The notes beneath the pieces are model-generated. The model was given only the letters and a program-made list of their open reading frames with translations, was not told the DNA's origin and did not search any database. The translations under genes were made by a program, and so were the position numbers. A DNA stretch of 64,000 nucleotides from Amblyornis subalaris. Taxonomy: Eukaryota; Chordata; Aves; Passeriformes; Ptilonorhynchidae. The stretch is taken from assembly GCA_018881555.1 (NCBI GenBank), contig JACAXG010000109.1, forward strand, positions 1,979,251 through 2,043,250, written 5' to 3'. Shown here piece by piece: positions 36,752 through 50,178 of this stretch. Numbering within the stretch: the stretch's first letter is position 1; each line of letters starts with the position of its first letter.

Positions 36752-39658
36752 CAGTGAACTAATGCTCTAGAACTATAAAAGACTCATGCATAAACCCAAA
36801 TATGAATAAGACCAGTTATAGGTCAAATTGGAAACTAAGGAAGCACAGTGCCTGTATTTCTGAAATGAAATTGTAGATACATCAGTTTATCTGGTGATTA
36901 TGCAGAGGTTTAAACATTTTTTTGAAAGAATTATTACTATGAACATTAACAGAAGATCAGAGACGTGAGCTGTAATTTACAAAAATTCAAATTAGCTTGT
37001 TATATTTTTATATGAATTCTGAATTTTAAAAAAGTAACATCTTTTTATAAAGATGAAAAAGGACATTTGATAGCTATTGGACACACTGGTAGAGGGATTC
37101 ATGCAGTATTCTTGTGAAACTACTCCTAAACTAATAAAGATTGTCCTTAGTACTAGTGAAAGGTAGTTGGAGTAAGTATCTAGTCAGCTTTGGATAAACC
37201 ATCTAGAAGCTGTATTTTTAATGAAGATGCCATAACTCATCTAAGCTGCATTTCATTTGGTTCATTAGCTTTGACATAGTATCCTGGTATGTATGGTTCA
37301 TGAAACAGAGATGCCTCACTCTGAACTGCTAAAGAACTATTGGAGCAGCACATTAATCAGTCATTCAAGCATCTCTACTTTGCTGTAATCAGAGTAAAAA
37401 GAAAAATAGCACTATTTTTATTCCTTATATTTTAAAGCAATTAATGCTACAAGCTGAGTTCCTCTGAATGAAACTGATAAAATGCAGAGATGGTAACATT
37501 AAGGTAGATTAATTTTGAAGGGCAGTTGATTTAACTTGTCTGAGTTTCAGATTTAGATCTCTATTCCTGATTGCATTGGTGTAAATGAAAAGCAAAGTGG
37601 GCCCAAAGTGTTATATCAGAATAGAATCCGTTTACTTCTATTCTGCATTTCTATTAAGATAAAGCTAAAGACACCATTCAAAGCCAAGGCATTATGATGT
37701 ACAAGACAATAGAGAATTAAGTCTGTTGATTTTCATTATTTTTCAGTGGATTATACGTCAAGGTAGTTTGCTGTTAGCAAAATTACAGAAAATACTGTCA
37801 AAAGAAAAGCTTCCTTTTGGAGCAGACATACGGCATTGCATATGATTTAGAAAGCCATCAAAACTACCAAATTCAGTCACATACTGTTTCTCAGTGTAGT
37901 TTTATTCTGTCTTTTCAGCATTGACAATAACGCTTTTTTTTTTTCTGGGGAGAGGCCTGCAGTGATATCTAGGTGTTCAGAATGTCACTATATATGGAAA
38001 ACAGTTTGAGAATATAAGTTTGATTTTTTTTTTGTCTTTTTGTGCTCCTTAGGTATTCGGAAGTTTTTGATTACTTCTACATGTTTTGTTTTTCAGGGAA
38101 TGTAATGGAAGAAACCCTACCTTTTTATTAAAGTAAGCCCAAATAGAAAAATAAGTTTACATTTTTTCCTTATCCGTCAACTTAGGCACTGGCAGGACCA
38201 TGGATAAACTGACATAAACTGGAATGAACACATTACAGTTTCCTAAAATGGTCATCTTAATAACCTAAACTTTAACCAAGGTAGTCAGGTCTCTTAATAT
38301 ACTTAGTATACTGTATATATTTAAAAGTTAGGCACAGTGTACCTGATTAGGGTATTGCACACTGCAAAAGACACTGGATTCAATGGCCTGGAATGGGCAG
38401 ATAATTTCCTGAGCTTTGAAATCTGAGGTTGTTGGCTAGCTAGTCCAAAATCTGGAAGCTAGTTGGCCTAACTCTGATTTCTACTAGCTAAGTAAAACCT
38501 AATAAGAAAGAGTCCATATGGTGCTGCACATCAATTTAAGGGCATAGAAAAATCACTAAACATTCTTTCCTCCTACAAGCAATCAAGTTATTGAGGCTCT
38601 TCAATACTTATAACGGCAAAAAATGGTGTCACTAGAATAAATATAGTACTTTGCTGTAACTACAGGAAACAATCATATGAAAGACAATAGGTAATGATTT
38701 TTTAGGGCAAATAGTACCTTTCAGCTATCCTCTGTTCCCCCCTTGCAGGGGAAATTACTGACTGTAGAAACTGCGCCTTGCTCTCTGATGCAGTCTGCAC
38801 AAGAATAAAAGTATTGGTGGGACCTTGCCCCACAGCATAGGACTTTACCTACAATAGCTATGAACTCAGTATTTCACAGTTCTCAGGGGACTGATATGGG
38901 ATATTAATGTCAATTTGGTTGTGGTTTTCTCTCAGAAATTAAACATGGGTCAATAACTATGTGTTCACTGCAAGGTTGTTCAGGGAAAGCTTTTTGATTA
39001 TAGAAAAAATCAACTATTAGTGCTTTACAGAAAAATAAAAAGGTCACAATTTCCTCATATGTTGCTGTTTTACATTCTGAGAAAGTTAGTTCTGCTCAGT
39101 GTGATCACCTAACTCAAATAATCAAGAATAACTCCTCAGCCTGGAGTCTGTCGTCCCTTACACAGTTGAAGTTTAAAACCCTGGTTTTAAGATCTCCTTC
39201 CTCTCATAATACTTTTAGTCTTATTCTTCTGATCTTCACATTGATTCGAAGGATTTGATTTTGAAAGTCAATTAACTGGGGTATAAAGTAAAGAAGAGGT
39301 GAAGAATTTGATGGTATTTTTGGTACCAGTGCTTTCCACCAGACAGTGTCTAATAGCTGTTGCAGATGAATCACATGTGCCAGACACAAGCAGAGGTTTG
39401 CAAGCATCAGTTTCAATATTGATGTGGTTCAGTTTAAACTTCTTTTGCTTTGCAAGTCCCNTACACATCACCAACAGTAGGTGGTCCTTCACTGAGAGTG
39501 GCTTTGTCAAATAGTTTTGTGTTCATACCTCCACTGACTCATATTATCCCCTTCTTCCAGAATTCACATCTGCTGCTACAGTAATTTTTTTATTTTAGCT
39601 TTAAAATATTTTCTAGATGTTTTAATATGGTGGTAGTAAAGCTAGAACTTTCTGGGGT

Positions 39659-39690
39659 TTTGTTTGTTTGTTTGTTTGTTTGTTTGTTTG
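39659..39690. repeat. (TTTG)n microsatellite
   Basis: Eight perfect TTTG units followed by five T. Confidence 0.95.
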
Positions 39691-41581
39691 TTTTTAATGT
39701 CCCTCACTCCTCAACTCCTTTTTTCAGAAAAACCTAACACTGCTTCAGACTGTCTCTATTTGCTAAGAGCAATGATGAGTTATATAAAATAGTCATAGGT
39801 ACTGAAACAGACACCAGAGAAGTACAGAGCATCTGCTGTAACTTTACTTCAGTTGTATTGTGTTTATGCATGAGAATAGCAACCAGTGCATTTTATACTG
39901 TGAAAGTTTACAGTATGAAAGGACAAATACCTTGATTGTAAAGGCTGTACATTAAAAAAATACATGGATATGAATATCCAGTGCTGTATTGTTACAGCAT
40001 TAAGTGCACAAAAGTCATGGCAGTTATGGTAGTATTAATTTATCAGATTATACTACTCATAGTATTTTGATACTTAAATTAATTAATTCTCCTTACACAT
40101 ATTGCTGTAATTATTTGACTGCATTTGCAGTATTACTAGTTTGCTAAACATAAGAAATGACTTCACAAAACCAGCAACAAATCTCTCCCTATTCTATAGT
40201 CTATGTAGACTATATATTCTACTTTAGTCAGTCCAGACTTGGTCCTTTCTGTGTCTAAGGTCAGATCTACACCTTATAACAGCATTTTTTAACCTCTGTT
40301 CNTTGTTCTTGTGAATTTGTCTAGACAAGACAGGAATTACTTATGTGAGATGAACTCTGTCAAGTCATGGCATCAGCATCTGAGTACAGAAGTGAGTTGT
40401 GTATTACAGAATTACTATAACAGGAACACATGAAGCAATGGAGGAGAAGCCTTACAAGGAGCAGTGCAAGTGCAGCAGTGATCTGACCTGAGCTGCCTTT
40501 GGTCTCCCTTCCTGTCCCGAGTGACCACCAGAACAGATGGAGCCCTAAGTCATGGACTAAATGAACTACCAGTTGTGATGGTGTGGACATTTGTGAACAT
40601 TTTACAGACATTTGACAGGGTTGGTCCATAGACTAGGGGAATGATATCTGTGTGTTCTATCAAAGGATGAGAAGCAGTGATGAATACCTTGGGGTCTACA
40701 TGTGAATGTCCTGGTACTTCTTTGGAGGGGAGTTTTCACACTGGAGCCACTCGTGTGAGGGCATTGGNATAATAAGAAACACTATCTCACCTTTCAGGGT
40801 CTGCTTCTTATTGGCCTCTTCCCTTCTCTTGTTCAACATCCAGCTTTTAGTCTCTGGTGGTGAGTGTGCACCCCCTCTGCACCTGGGTGGTTACTCTGTG
40901 CATAGCAACCCACAGCCTTTGCAAATGGCTGATTGCTTTGAATATTAACCATTAACATTCCAGTCGGTGGAATTCATTCACAGATGGTTAATGAGGAGGT
41001 GTTGGATAGTGTTGGACCTGAGCATGACATAAATGGTATGGAACNAGTGATGAAGAATGTGCTTGTTTTGGCTGGGATAAATCAATTTTCTTCACGGTAG
41101 CTGTATGGGGCAATGTTTTCGATTTGTGCTGAAAACAAGGATGTTTTCATTATTGCTGAGCAGTGCTTACAGTGTCAAGGCCTTTTCTGCTTCTCACCCC
41201 ACCCACCAGCTAGGAGGCTGTGGGAGGGGAGGGGACACAGCCGTGATAGCTGATCCCAACTGACCCAAAAGTTTTTCCAGAGTGTATAGCACCATGTTCA
41301 GCATAGAAAGCTGGGAGAAAAAGAAGAAGNAAGCAGAGGATTGTGGGAGTGGCTGGGCCCACAGCAAGAGAGGCTGCAGAGGTAGGGCCAGCCACATGAG
41401 TGACTGAGGAGCCCATGGGGCCATAGGGCCCTGATGTGATGGGCCAGAGAGCCCAGGTAGAGTGGGTCAGAGAGCCCAGATGTTATAATAAGTAAAGGCT
41501 CCAAGGTCCAAGATCTCCCCCTAGGATGTGATGACAGGGAAGGTCTCTCCCATCCATCCCTGCTATGTGCTCCCCTATTCG

Positions 41582-41794
41582 ATTGGTTTGTTCCTGTCAA
41601 CCTTTGTCCCCATTTATGGTTATGTTCTAGAGAGTTCTCCCTCACTAGATGCTCCATTGGCCTTGTTCCCCTGCTCCTCCTCTCACCTACCCTCATTGGT
41701 TTTATGTACTGTTGTCCCNCCTTCTCACCTCCCTCTTACTCTCATATGATTGGTCCCTGGTGTTCTCTCCGCTCCTTGTCTGTGGAGTATAAAA
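41582..41794 (+). promoter_or_regulatory. four ATTGG boxes plus TATA
   Basis: ATTGG at 41582, 41656, 41695 and 41749, then TATAAAA at 41788-41794. The proximal box is 35 bases upstream of TATA. Pyrimidine-rich text precedes each box, suggesting U3 expanded by duplication of a CCAAT-bearing module. Confidence 0.75.
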
Positions 41795-41841
41795 CCCTGT
41801 GCACCCCTTTGTTCCTTGGCTCTTCGTCCCTGGACCCACGC

Positions 41842-41847
41842 AATAAG
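41842..41847 (+). promoter_or_regulatory. AATAAG variant poly(A) signal
   Basis: About 50 bases downstream of TATA in the nested LTR, the expected spacing for a short R region. A non-canonical hexamer. Confidence 0.45.
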
Positions 41848-42244
41848 CCTTCTACCTCAGAAGAGCCCCTCCCGACCCTTTGCTCCTGGCTTAAGGTGTG
41901 AGTGTGCGAGTACCTGCGCATCCACCTGGTGGGATAGGGTGTCAGCTGCAGGCCCCAGGAAACCCCTGCGAGGCGAAGGCAGCATACCCATCTCACCGGT
42001 CACCACACACCACNCTGAGGCACCACCAGATGCAAGAGCGCTTTCAGGAAGGTTGCGACATTTTACCACCTATCTGAGCTGGCCGCAACAGAGGATGTTC
42101 TGAGTGATGGTGTTGTCTTTCCCAAGGCAGTGATAGCCATTATGAAACCCTGCTTTCCTGGAGATGGCTGAACATCTGCCTGCCCATACGAAGTTGTGAA
42201 TGAATTCCTTGTTTTGCTTTCCTTGCACATCTTTTGCTTTATCT

Positions 42245-42250
42245 ATTAAA
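42245..42250 (+). promoter_or_regulatory. ATTAAA poly(A) signal of the split ERVL-like LTR
   Basis: Lies in the right half, after the nested insertion, in the position remembered for this family (before the CAACCCAC motif). Confidence 0.55.
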
Positions 42251-45200
42251 CTTTCTTTATGTCAACCCACAACCCTTTTCTGATTCTCTCCCCATTCCAT
42301 TGGGGTGAGTGAGTGAGTGATTGCATGGTGCTTAGTTGCTGTTTGGAACCTTTGGGTTCTTTAAATGCCATAAATGAGCATCATCACAGAAACTGTTAAA
42401 ACAGAGAGCTTATGTGGAGAAGAATATACCCAACAGATCACATAAATTTGAAGTTTATATGGTTAGAAAAAGAATATAATATGAGGGTAACCAGGTTAGC
42501 TTGTTCTAAATGGCTTTGTTTCTAATTTGATTTTTCTTAGCCAGCAAAATTATGTTTAACAATGTGTCAGCCAACTTAGGATAATATTCTCTTTTCTGTT
42601 TTAAGTTTTGCATAAAAAGTGGACAACTTTTGACCCAAGAAAGGATTTACATTTTGAAGGACCAAAGACAGAGCAGTATCTATGAATGGTTTTTTGTTGC
42701 TGTTTTGGGGTTTTTTGTTGATATAGATAATAAGGTATTGAACTTGCAATTTAATGTTCCTATTCAGCTTAAGTTAGAAAACAAGTGTTGCAAGTGCTAT
42801 TGTCAAGATCTGGAATGTGGGAATTTTCATCATTACTTCATATATATGAGACTATTAAAATCATTGGCTTTTAACAGGATTTTTCCCTCTTTTCTGTTAT
42901 GAAAACCTCTAAACTTCCCATCCAGTAAATTTGTATTTCCAACCCAATATATTTGTCTGAGTTCCATCTTTATAACCCTAGAATCACAAAATGAAAAAGT
43001 TANTTTGGGCTTTATTTTGGGCTAACTTCCCTCAGACTTCAGTAAGAATTCTGTGTTTATATTATATCTAGCATAGACTGTTGTACTCTACTTTTGTTCT
43101 ATGCAAATTGTGATGCACATGTATTTGAAGTAAAATACACGTATCCTTTGTTTCTGTGAGCCAAAGTATCTTTAACATGAACTTACATTTCTCTTTTCTG
43201 CAGGCTGAAGGCAATGAATTACAGAAAGTGAGAATGCAAAGAGAATTAGATCTCACAAAACTATAACAATTACTTTAGGTAATTCCTCAGAAGTGACTGT
43301 GGTATATGTTGTGGCCGTGGGCCAGCTCTAAATTGTCCCTTGCACAGGCTAATTCACACTGAATAAGGGAAAATTTTTGAGCTGATATTATTAGAAACTT
43401 AATTTTCAGTCTTGAAGGATATCAGGAACTATATAGTCCATGCATGAAATCCTTGAACTATTCAATTGTATTAGAAAAAACCATTTATTTTAGATTAACT
43501 AGAATTTTCTCTGCATACTAAACTTGAATATATTTATGTAATGCGTAATGGTACTTCATGGCACCGTAGTGGAAGTAATCTAGTTACATTAGTCGGGGTA
43601 TTGCAATAACACAGTTATACTACTTTTGGCACCTGTGCTTGCCTAGATATCTCTACAAAGCATGGTATTGGGTATAATAACAGTCTACTGCAAAAGAGAT
43701 ATGACAGCTGCATGAAGAACGCTTGCTCTCATTCTAATCCTGACTTTTTGAATTTATAGTGTGGTGAATTGGGAGAGGAAAGAGAAGGCATATACATTAA
43801 AAAGGGTTTAGTAGACATTTGTATCCCAGTTTTTGGAGTGTCCCAATGAAAGCTATGGATTTAAAAACAGAGATTAAAAATATCAAATGTTTCCTGGAAC
43901 AAAATTTTCAAAAGCATCTGAATATGAGTACTTGGGACTTCTACAATGCCCTTTCATGACTAAGTTACTTCAGTCAAGTGAAAAATCATGTTTACATCAC
44001 CTGCAATGATTTATGAGAATGAGCTCTCATTCATTTAACAAGATTTTTGAAAATCTAGAGTAAAATATATATTTCAAGAAACTCAAAGTGTGATGGTAGT
44101 GGCAACAGATGGAAAAAACCCCCATGAAATTCTGGTGATACAATAATTGAATTTCAGTCTTCCACTCAGAAAATTCTCTGGATATGACAACTTTTCAGGG
44201 AANCTAGATGAAGTTTTTTTTCTATCACTGATTTCGAAGTGAGAATAATTCAGATTGAAGTTACACGGTAACNTCAATCAACTGAGTGTGGTCACTCCCC
44301 TGTGAAACTGGGGGATCCATGTGACAATAAGCAAAACTGATAAGGATCTAATCATAGCATGCAGTCTCATACACAAGTAGTACCCTTTCAATTAACAGGG
44401 GGACAGACTACAGTCTGTCTGGTGAAGTCTGGGCTTTTTTGTATGATAACATGCACAACATCTTTACAGCTAATACCGTAATTGCTCAGAGATTACCTTG
44501 CTCACCTGCAGCTCATCTGTGTGAAAGTCTGAAGACCACCAAACTCATTATTTCAGTCCCCACTTGCCATCAAGAAGGAAAATCTACATTTTATTTATGC
44601 AGTTATTATGATCAGACTTCATTGCCATGTGGATTCATGTGATGGTCTTTAAACTACTTATTTCGTGATCTCACTGTTGTTTGCCATGGCCCCTAAATTA
44701 GCTGTGAAATTCCAAGAAGATAAGAAAAACTCATATCCAATATTTTACATTCTCTCGGACAAAGACATCACTTCAGTGCTACTCACACTTACCAATACTA
44801 TTTTACTGCATTTTTTGAGTATGAGTACCAATGTTTATAAGCACTTGTTTATTTTACTAAGACCAAGACTATGGCTTCCCCCAGTTTAGTGTTTATTTGT
44901 ATACAGTTTTAATTAGTACTGCAAGTACATTATGGCTGAACATGGCAGTTCAGTATGAGCCTAATCTGTTGTATACAAGCATATGAACTTTCTACTAGGC
45001 AGATAATAGCTTCCATAATTTCCACCAAAACGGTAATGTGGAATACAGAAGATTATGTCAATAGCAGCAGAATTTTATATGGGTGCTGGCATTACTGGCA
45101 TAATCAAGAATTAGCATAACACTTTATCCTCTTCAGTACCGACTGTGACTTTGCTGCAAACAGGGTCCTATTAGTAAAGGAATTGAATAATTATCAAATT

Positions 45201-46088
45201 TCACAATAACACAGATTTTCTGAGTCAGGACTGAAATACTGCTGAAGCAACCTTCAAAACTAAACTGTCACTGTCTTATTACATTTAACCATACCTGAAA
45301 TACATGTAGGATAGTCTTACACAACATGATTACAATGGATGCAGTCCCTGAGAAAGGCCAATAAAACCAAAGGAAAGGAGATGGCTTAAATGTGATGCAC
45401 TCATATTGTTGACTTCAAGTGATTTATGTGTAACGTAAAATCTAGATTAATACGAATTCTTAAGGTGNGTGGAAGGAAAGTTTGTAACAACATACAAAAA
45501 TATATAGAGTATTTTCTTGGGTAAATAGTTTTACTAAAAATGCATACAATGTGGATACAGCTCAGTAAATTTCAGTATATAATCTTTGAATTATTTTTTT
45601 ACTAAGGGAACATGAAAAAGAGTGAATATGTGATTTTGGATTTATTTTTTGATGTTAGATGTCTGTATTATTTTGCTGTGATAAAGTAATGCTTTTGATT
45701 TCACTTATTCCAAACTTAACATATGAGTAAAAAAAAGATGTCTTGTAAGTTGTAAACAACAGCAGTCTAATTCTGCAGCCTTTGCCCCTGCAAATACATA
45801 GAGACTGACAGATAACTACCACATGAGAAGGCATATTAATGACATTTTTTGACTAGCCAAAAATTAGTATATTGTATATGATTCTAATGATGATTGGTAT
45901 TTGTTAGCTAAAAGATTCTTTACCAAGAAAGAGCTTAGATCTGAAAGACAGAAAAAAACCCAGACTGTGTGTCTGCCCTGAGGTGCATGATTACAGATGC
46001 TACATTTTACAAGTTACTTAAATGATACTGCATAGAATTTTTTTCCAGTATTAAACACAATTGCACATGCTCAAAGGTGACAGAACTA

Positions 46089-46147
46089 GATATATATAGC
46101 TATATATATTTATATAGATATATAGATATATAGATATATATATTTAT
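46089..46147. repeat. (TATAGA)/(AT)n repeat
   Basis: AT dinucleotides mixed with TATAGA hexamer units. Confidence 0.9.
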
Positions 46148-49082
46148 GGGATATAAAAATAGATATAGCACAGAAGTCACTATTCTTCAAACAATCAGAA
46201 AGAGACTCTGATGAGGAATAGAATCTGTTTGCTGCAATGTCTGAGTTTGAAGGATGTTATGAAAATTGAAGGAATTTTTCAGTTTTGTTCAACGTCACTG
46301 TAGTGCTAAGACAAACTACAGAAGTCTTCTTGTGGTCAACACAATAAAAAATATTCTTTGGAGTAGAAGAAGAAATTAAAGAAACTATCTTCTGTATAGG
46401 GGTGTTTTCAATGCACTAGAAAACAAAAAAATGTCTTTCTTGAAAAAATGTCCTTATAAATTCAACCTATGCCCCTTGGAAATAGTTATGCTTTGCAGAG
46501 AGCAGTGTTCAATTTACTTTACAGGTAAGTTTGACTGAATATGGTTTAAACTGACTGTTCTTTTTCTGGTGACCAGACAGCAAGAGTAAAACTATGAATG
46601 ACTTTTTTTTCCAGTTTGCTAGCTGAATAGGAAAAATAAGATGGGCAAACTGTTTTCGAAGTGAACAAGAAATGTTTTCCTTCAAGATGCAAAGACAAAA
46701 TGGAGAATGGAGCTTACTGCCTGACTGGCATTTTCAGTCTTCCTCTTCTGGAAGCATTCAGGTTTACCTATGGAAAAACTTCAGAGCAAACACCTAACAA
46801 AGTCAGGTAGGTATTCCAGTAAGCAACATTGCATCTATAAATTAAAGGATTGTATAGACAAGTGGATAGACACTAAGGTTTTAGTTCTTATTTACCCTGT
46901 TTACGACATTTACCTTATATATCCATGCAAAAGACATTTAATAAAATCTAAGTACTATTTCACCTAATGGACATCATTCGGATAAGAGAACTCAGACTGA
47001 GCCTGTAAAAAGCACATCCATTCACTCTCTTATTGCAATAATCCTTTTGTGTATTTGTAGTATACATTCTGCCTTCCAAGGAACATCTAACATTTAGAAA
47101 TAATTATGTAATTATAAACCAACTTCAGTAACATGATCCTTGTATTCAGTTTTCTTTACATATGAAGTGAAACTTCACTTAGCCTTAATTTTCACTTCAG
47201 TTACCTATCTCAAAGTAACACCATTCAGAGGCATGTGAAATATTCAAGTCAACTTGGCATACCTGAAGCCATTTGGTTACACTGGTGGGATATTCAGGGG
47301 ATAGACAGAGTCAATATTGTAATACTTAGAGTTGGTTAGACCTATCTTGGGCCCTGTGTTGCACATATAAACTGTATTTAACTTGACTGAGGAACCATAC
47401 TGTGGTGCCAAATGCTTTCCCTTAGTGTGGTTTGATTATATGCAGCCTTAACATTTGCCTGAGAGATCTTTTCAGGCAACTAATAGCCCTGACTTTGGTA
47501 GATTTTTATGAATGAAAAATCATCTACTGGAGTAATTGGCCTTTTTTAGCAAGTCTTTAGGAAAAAGTAAGTAGCAGTCTGTGACTTGGTTTGACAGTAT
47601 TTTTATGAGTCTGATCTCCTTCCTCTATTTATTTTGACTTTTTTCAGTACGGCCATAACTTTGTATTTAGCTACATTTACATTTGCCGGTGAATATATTT
47701 TATTATATTTCTGTACTGAAATTTCAGAACCTGGCATTGAAAATTTTTACCAGAATAGGTACTATGGAGTAAATCAAGGCTTTGTTACTTATGGTAATGG
47801 AGAATTTCAATTCCTTATATAACCTGAACAAAGACATGAGGCTATAAAAGCAATTAAATAGTTCTTATTAGCTGTAATACATTTCCCAGGTCAATAGAGC
47901 TGGAGAGATGAAGTCTGAGAGAATTTTTTTTTTTAATAAATACTTGTACCTCTTTAGAAATACTGTTCAAGAAAATCATAAAATTTTATTTCAATATCTG
48001 TGACTTGGATATCTGATATGACACCTTACTGATACAGCCCTTTTGTACTGACAATCCTCAAATACTTTCCAAAACAAAAACCTTCAGCCTAAGATATTGA
48101 CATTGATTAATAGTTGGACAGTATTTACTGTCCATATAGATAGTGAATATTAAGGGTCTTACTGGTCCAGTTTAGATACTCACAAGTTTAAAATCAATAA
48201 CATATAGAAATGAAAGTGAAAATTATAAAGAAAAGAAAGTAAAACAAACCCAAACAAAACAAAACCCTGAAGTGCGGATCAATCTAATTCAGATAGAGCA
48301 AAGACAGAAATGAGCCATATCAATTGGGCGGGGATCAACGAGCCTTTAGTGAAAGGCTTTTATCCCCAAAAAGTGTTCAGATGTGGACAAATTACTCAAT
48401 ACCTACAAAATTTGAGCAATTTTGTCTGTTCCAAATGAATTGCAGTGTGAATTAACCATATAAGTGTGAAATGAAAGAGACACCTTTAAGGAATGTAAAG
48501 ACATATGTAAATAATTGTCATGTCTATTCATGGGCATATAAATCAAGTTCTTCTGCCAAAATGGCAATAAGGTATCTTTCATTCCATAGCAAAAACTATG
48601 TTCATTTCCATTTTTTTCAAACTGAAAAATAGTATATGCACTGACACTTTAATGTGCATTCTGTCTTGCTGTTCCTCTTGGTTGATCAAAACTAATTTAT
48701 AGCTCTGTCGTTTTCATAACTCTCAGCAAAGTATGGAGTTATCAATAAGGAATGAAAATACCATTTTTCCATATAGATGATATGAGCTAAAATCTCATAC
48801 ACCACAGGGTTTACTTACTGAATTATAGCTGATGCATGGTACTCAGTATAAGACACTCCACAGTNATTTGTAAAACTTACAGTAACAAAGATTCTCTCCT
48901 TCAGAGAAAGTAAATTTCAGAGTTCAGAAAAAGAAATTGATATGGAGATACGGTATTAACAAACTAAAATGGCAACATCTCATAAGTCAGACGATCAATA
49001 ATTTTGATTGTGCATGTTAATGTTGAAATAGACCGTTTGTCTCTTATCTGGAGATAACATAAATTAAGAGTTTATAGTACAA

Positions 49083-49139
49083 TGTGTGTGTGTGTGTATG
49101 CATGTATATGAATGTATAAATATATATAGATATGTATAC
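49083..49139. repeat. (TG)n and TA-rich compound repeat
   Basis: Seven TG units followed by an interrupted TA/TG-rich tail. Confidence 0.85.
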
Positions 49140-49554
49140 ACTCATACAATAGAGACAAGAAAACAATAAATTTCCAGAAGTAATTATATGAGAATCCTGT
49201 TCAGCTAAGTTTAACACGTATCTCAAACTGTGCTCAGGTTTTTTGGGAACACCTTTTTTGCTATCATTGGCCTGTTTCTACACACATACTTTCCCGCCCA
49301 CCAAAATGCTAGGAAAATCATAATATTCCCCTTTCTTGCCCTCAGAAGAGTGAAATCCTCCTGAAGCAAGCAAATGAGAATCCACTTTTGACAATCAGGT
49401 TTGTTGGTGCCTGAAATCACCTTGCAACCTTTGCCTGGGTCAGAGCAGCTGTCCTGTCATGAACATCTTGGTGTGCAGCACTGGGGGCAAGTGCTGTGGG
49501 CAGTCTGTGTGACCTCGGGGGGCACTTTCTTTCTGACTTGTGGACTGATGGTTG

Positions 49555-49580
49555 TAAGGAGCAGCACAGGCTGCTCCTTA
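49555..49580. repeat. perfect 11-bp hairpin
   Basis: Arms TAAGGAGCAGC and GCTGCTCCTTA around the 4-base loop ACAG, in a GC-richer island. Confidence 0.9.
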
Positions 49581-50050
49581 TTTCCTACTGGAGGTGTGTG
49601 AAACATGGAAACCTGCACTCCCAAGAGAGGTGGGAGGGTACTTGTAGCTGTGTGATTGAACTTTTCAAATTCAGTTTTAGCAGGATGTTGAGAAATTTAT
49701 GGGTGTTTATTAACATTTTGTAAGTGTGAAAAGTTGTCATTTATATATGTTTTATTGCTCATATTGATCTTAACTGTANAGTTCACTGATTATGAGTTAA
49801 TTAGTGTCATTTCTAAATCAATAAATTGTTTCGATTCTGATTTAAAATATATGAAGGGAGGAGTTGTTCCTTGAGGCTCTATTCCAGCTCCAACTTTCTG
49901 TACACTAAATATGTAAGTGAGCCAAAAACTCTAGTGTGTAAGAGTGAGTTGTCCCTAGCCTGTTTTACACATGAAGGATTGAGATTTTGCAGTGAGTAAT
50001 GACAGTACTCTATCCTAGAGTATCCCTGTCTACAAAGACTACCAGCCAAG

Positions 50051-50091
50051 TATACACACACACACACAGACACACACACATATATATATAA
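50051..50091. repeat. (AC)n(AT)n microsatellite
   Basis: Two AC tracts split by AG, running into an AT tract. Confidence 0.95.
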
Positions 50092-50156
50092 ATCTAGAAG
50101 AAAAACTTCTCCCTAAAATACCAGTCTTTTCTGCATATTGTCAGTGGAATAAATCT

Positions 50157-50178
50157 CTTTTTCTCTCTCTCTCTCTCT
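50157..50178. repeat. (CT)n microsatellite
   Basis: About nine CT units within a pyrimidine strip. Confidence 0.9.

Larger units (their letters stand above)
31746..41057. other. non-coding spacer
   Basis: Mainly AT-rich DNA without a supported gene. The interval 35300-35640 is GC-rich, and both strands have frames of about 111 codons there, which is expected for GC-rich text and is not evidence of coding. An AATAAAAG with LTR-like flanks near 38750-38830 may be an old LTR scrap. The interval 40340-41057, directly upstream of the next LTR, faintly recalls the internal 3' region of an ERVL provirus but has no coding motif. Two related hairpins (32524-32546 and 36725-36751) are listed separately. 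Confidence 0.65.
41342..42090 (+). mobile_element. solo LTR with 6-bp TSD, nested
   Basis: A 749-bp block bounded by TGTGGGAG and GCAACA, with an exact 6-bp duplication GAGGAT at 41336-41341 and 42091-42096. The order of signals fits a forward LTR: four ATTGG pentamers (41582-41586, 41656-41660, 41695-41699, 41749-41753), TATAAAA (41788-41794) and the variant poly(A) signal AATAAG (41842-41847), then about 240 bases of R/U5. The 6-bp TSD is typical of class II (ERVK-like) elements. It interrupts an older ERVL-like LTR in the same orientation, so it is younger than its host element. No internal retroviral sequence is left. Reading frames on both strands are shadows of this GC-rich LTR. Confidence 0.93.
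41058..42350 (+). mobile_element. ERVL-like LTR split by a later LTR
   Basis: Left part 41058-41341 starts TGTGCTTGTTTTGGCTGGG and right part runs from 42091 to about 42350. Both agree, from memory, with one widespread avian ERVL-type LTR: the opening GGCTGGGATA, the central CTGATCCCAACTGACC, a decayed TATA (GCATAGAAAG, 41301-41310), the poly(A) signal ATTAAA (42245-42250), then CAACCCAC and the near-terminal GTGCTTAGTTGC. A 749-bp unrelated LTR sits between the halves, flanked by GAGGAT on both sides. Without it the LTR would be about 540 bp. The 3' terminus is divergent, so the end is approximate and no outer TSD was found. The family is my recollection and should be confirmed by a search. 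Confidence 0.82.

Noticed and set aside
41298..42103. Frames of 117 and 132 codons in the nested LTR region
   Set aside because: They cross LTR boundaries and run over promoter boxes on both strands, so they are shadows of GC-rich non-coding sequence.
42980..43020. Second possible CR1 fragment
   Set aside because: Short AGAATCACA-like text only. Too little to support.
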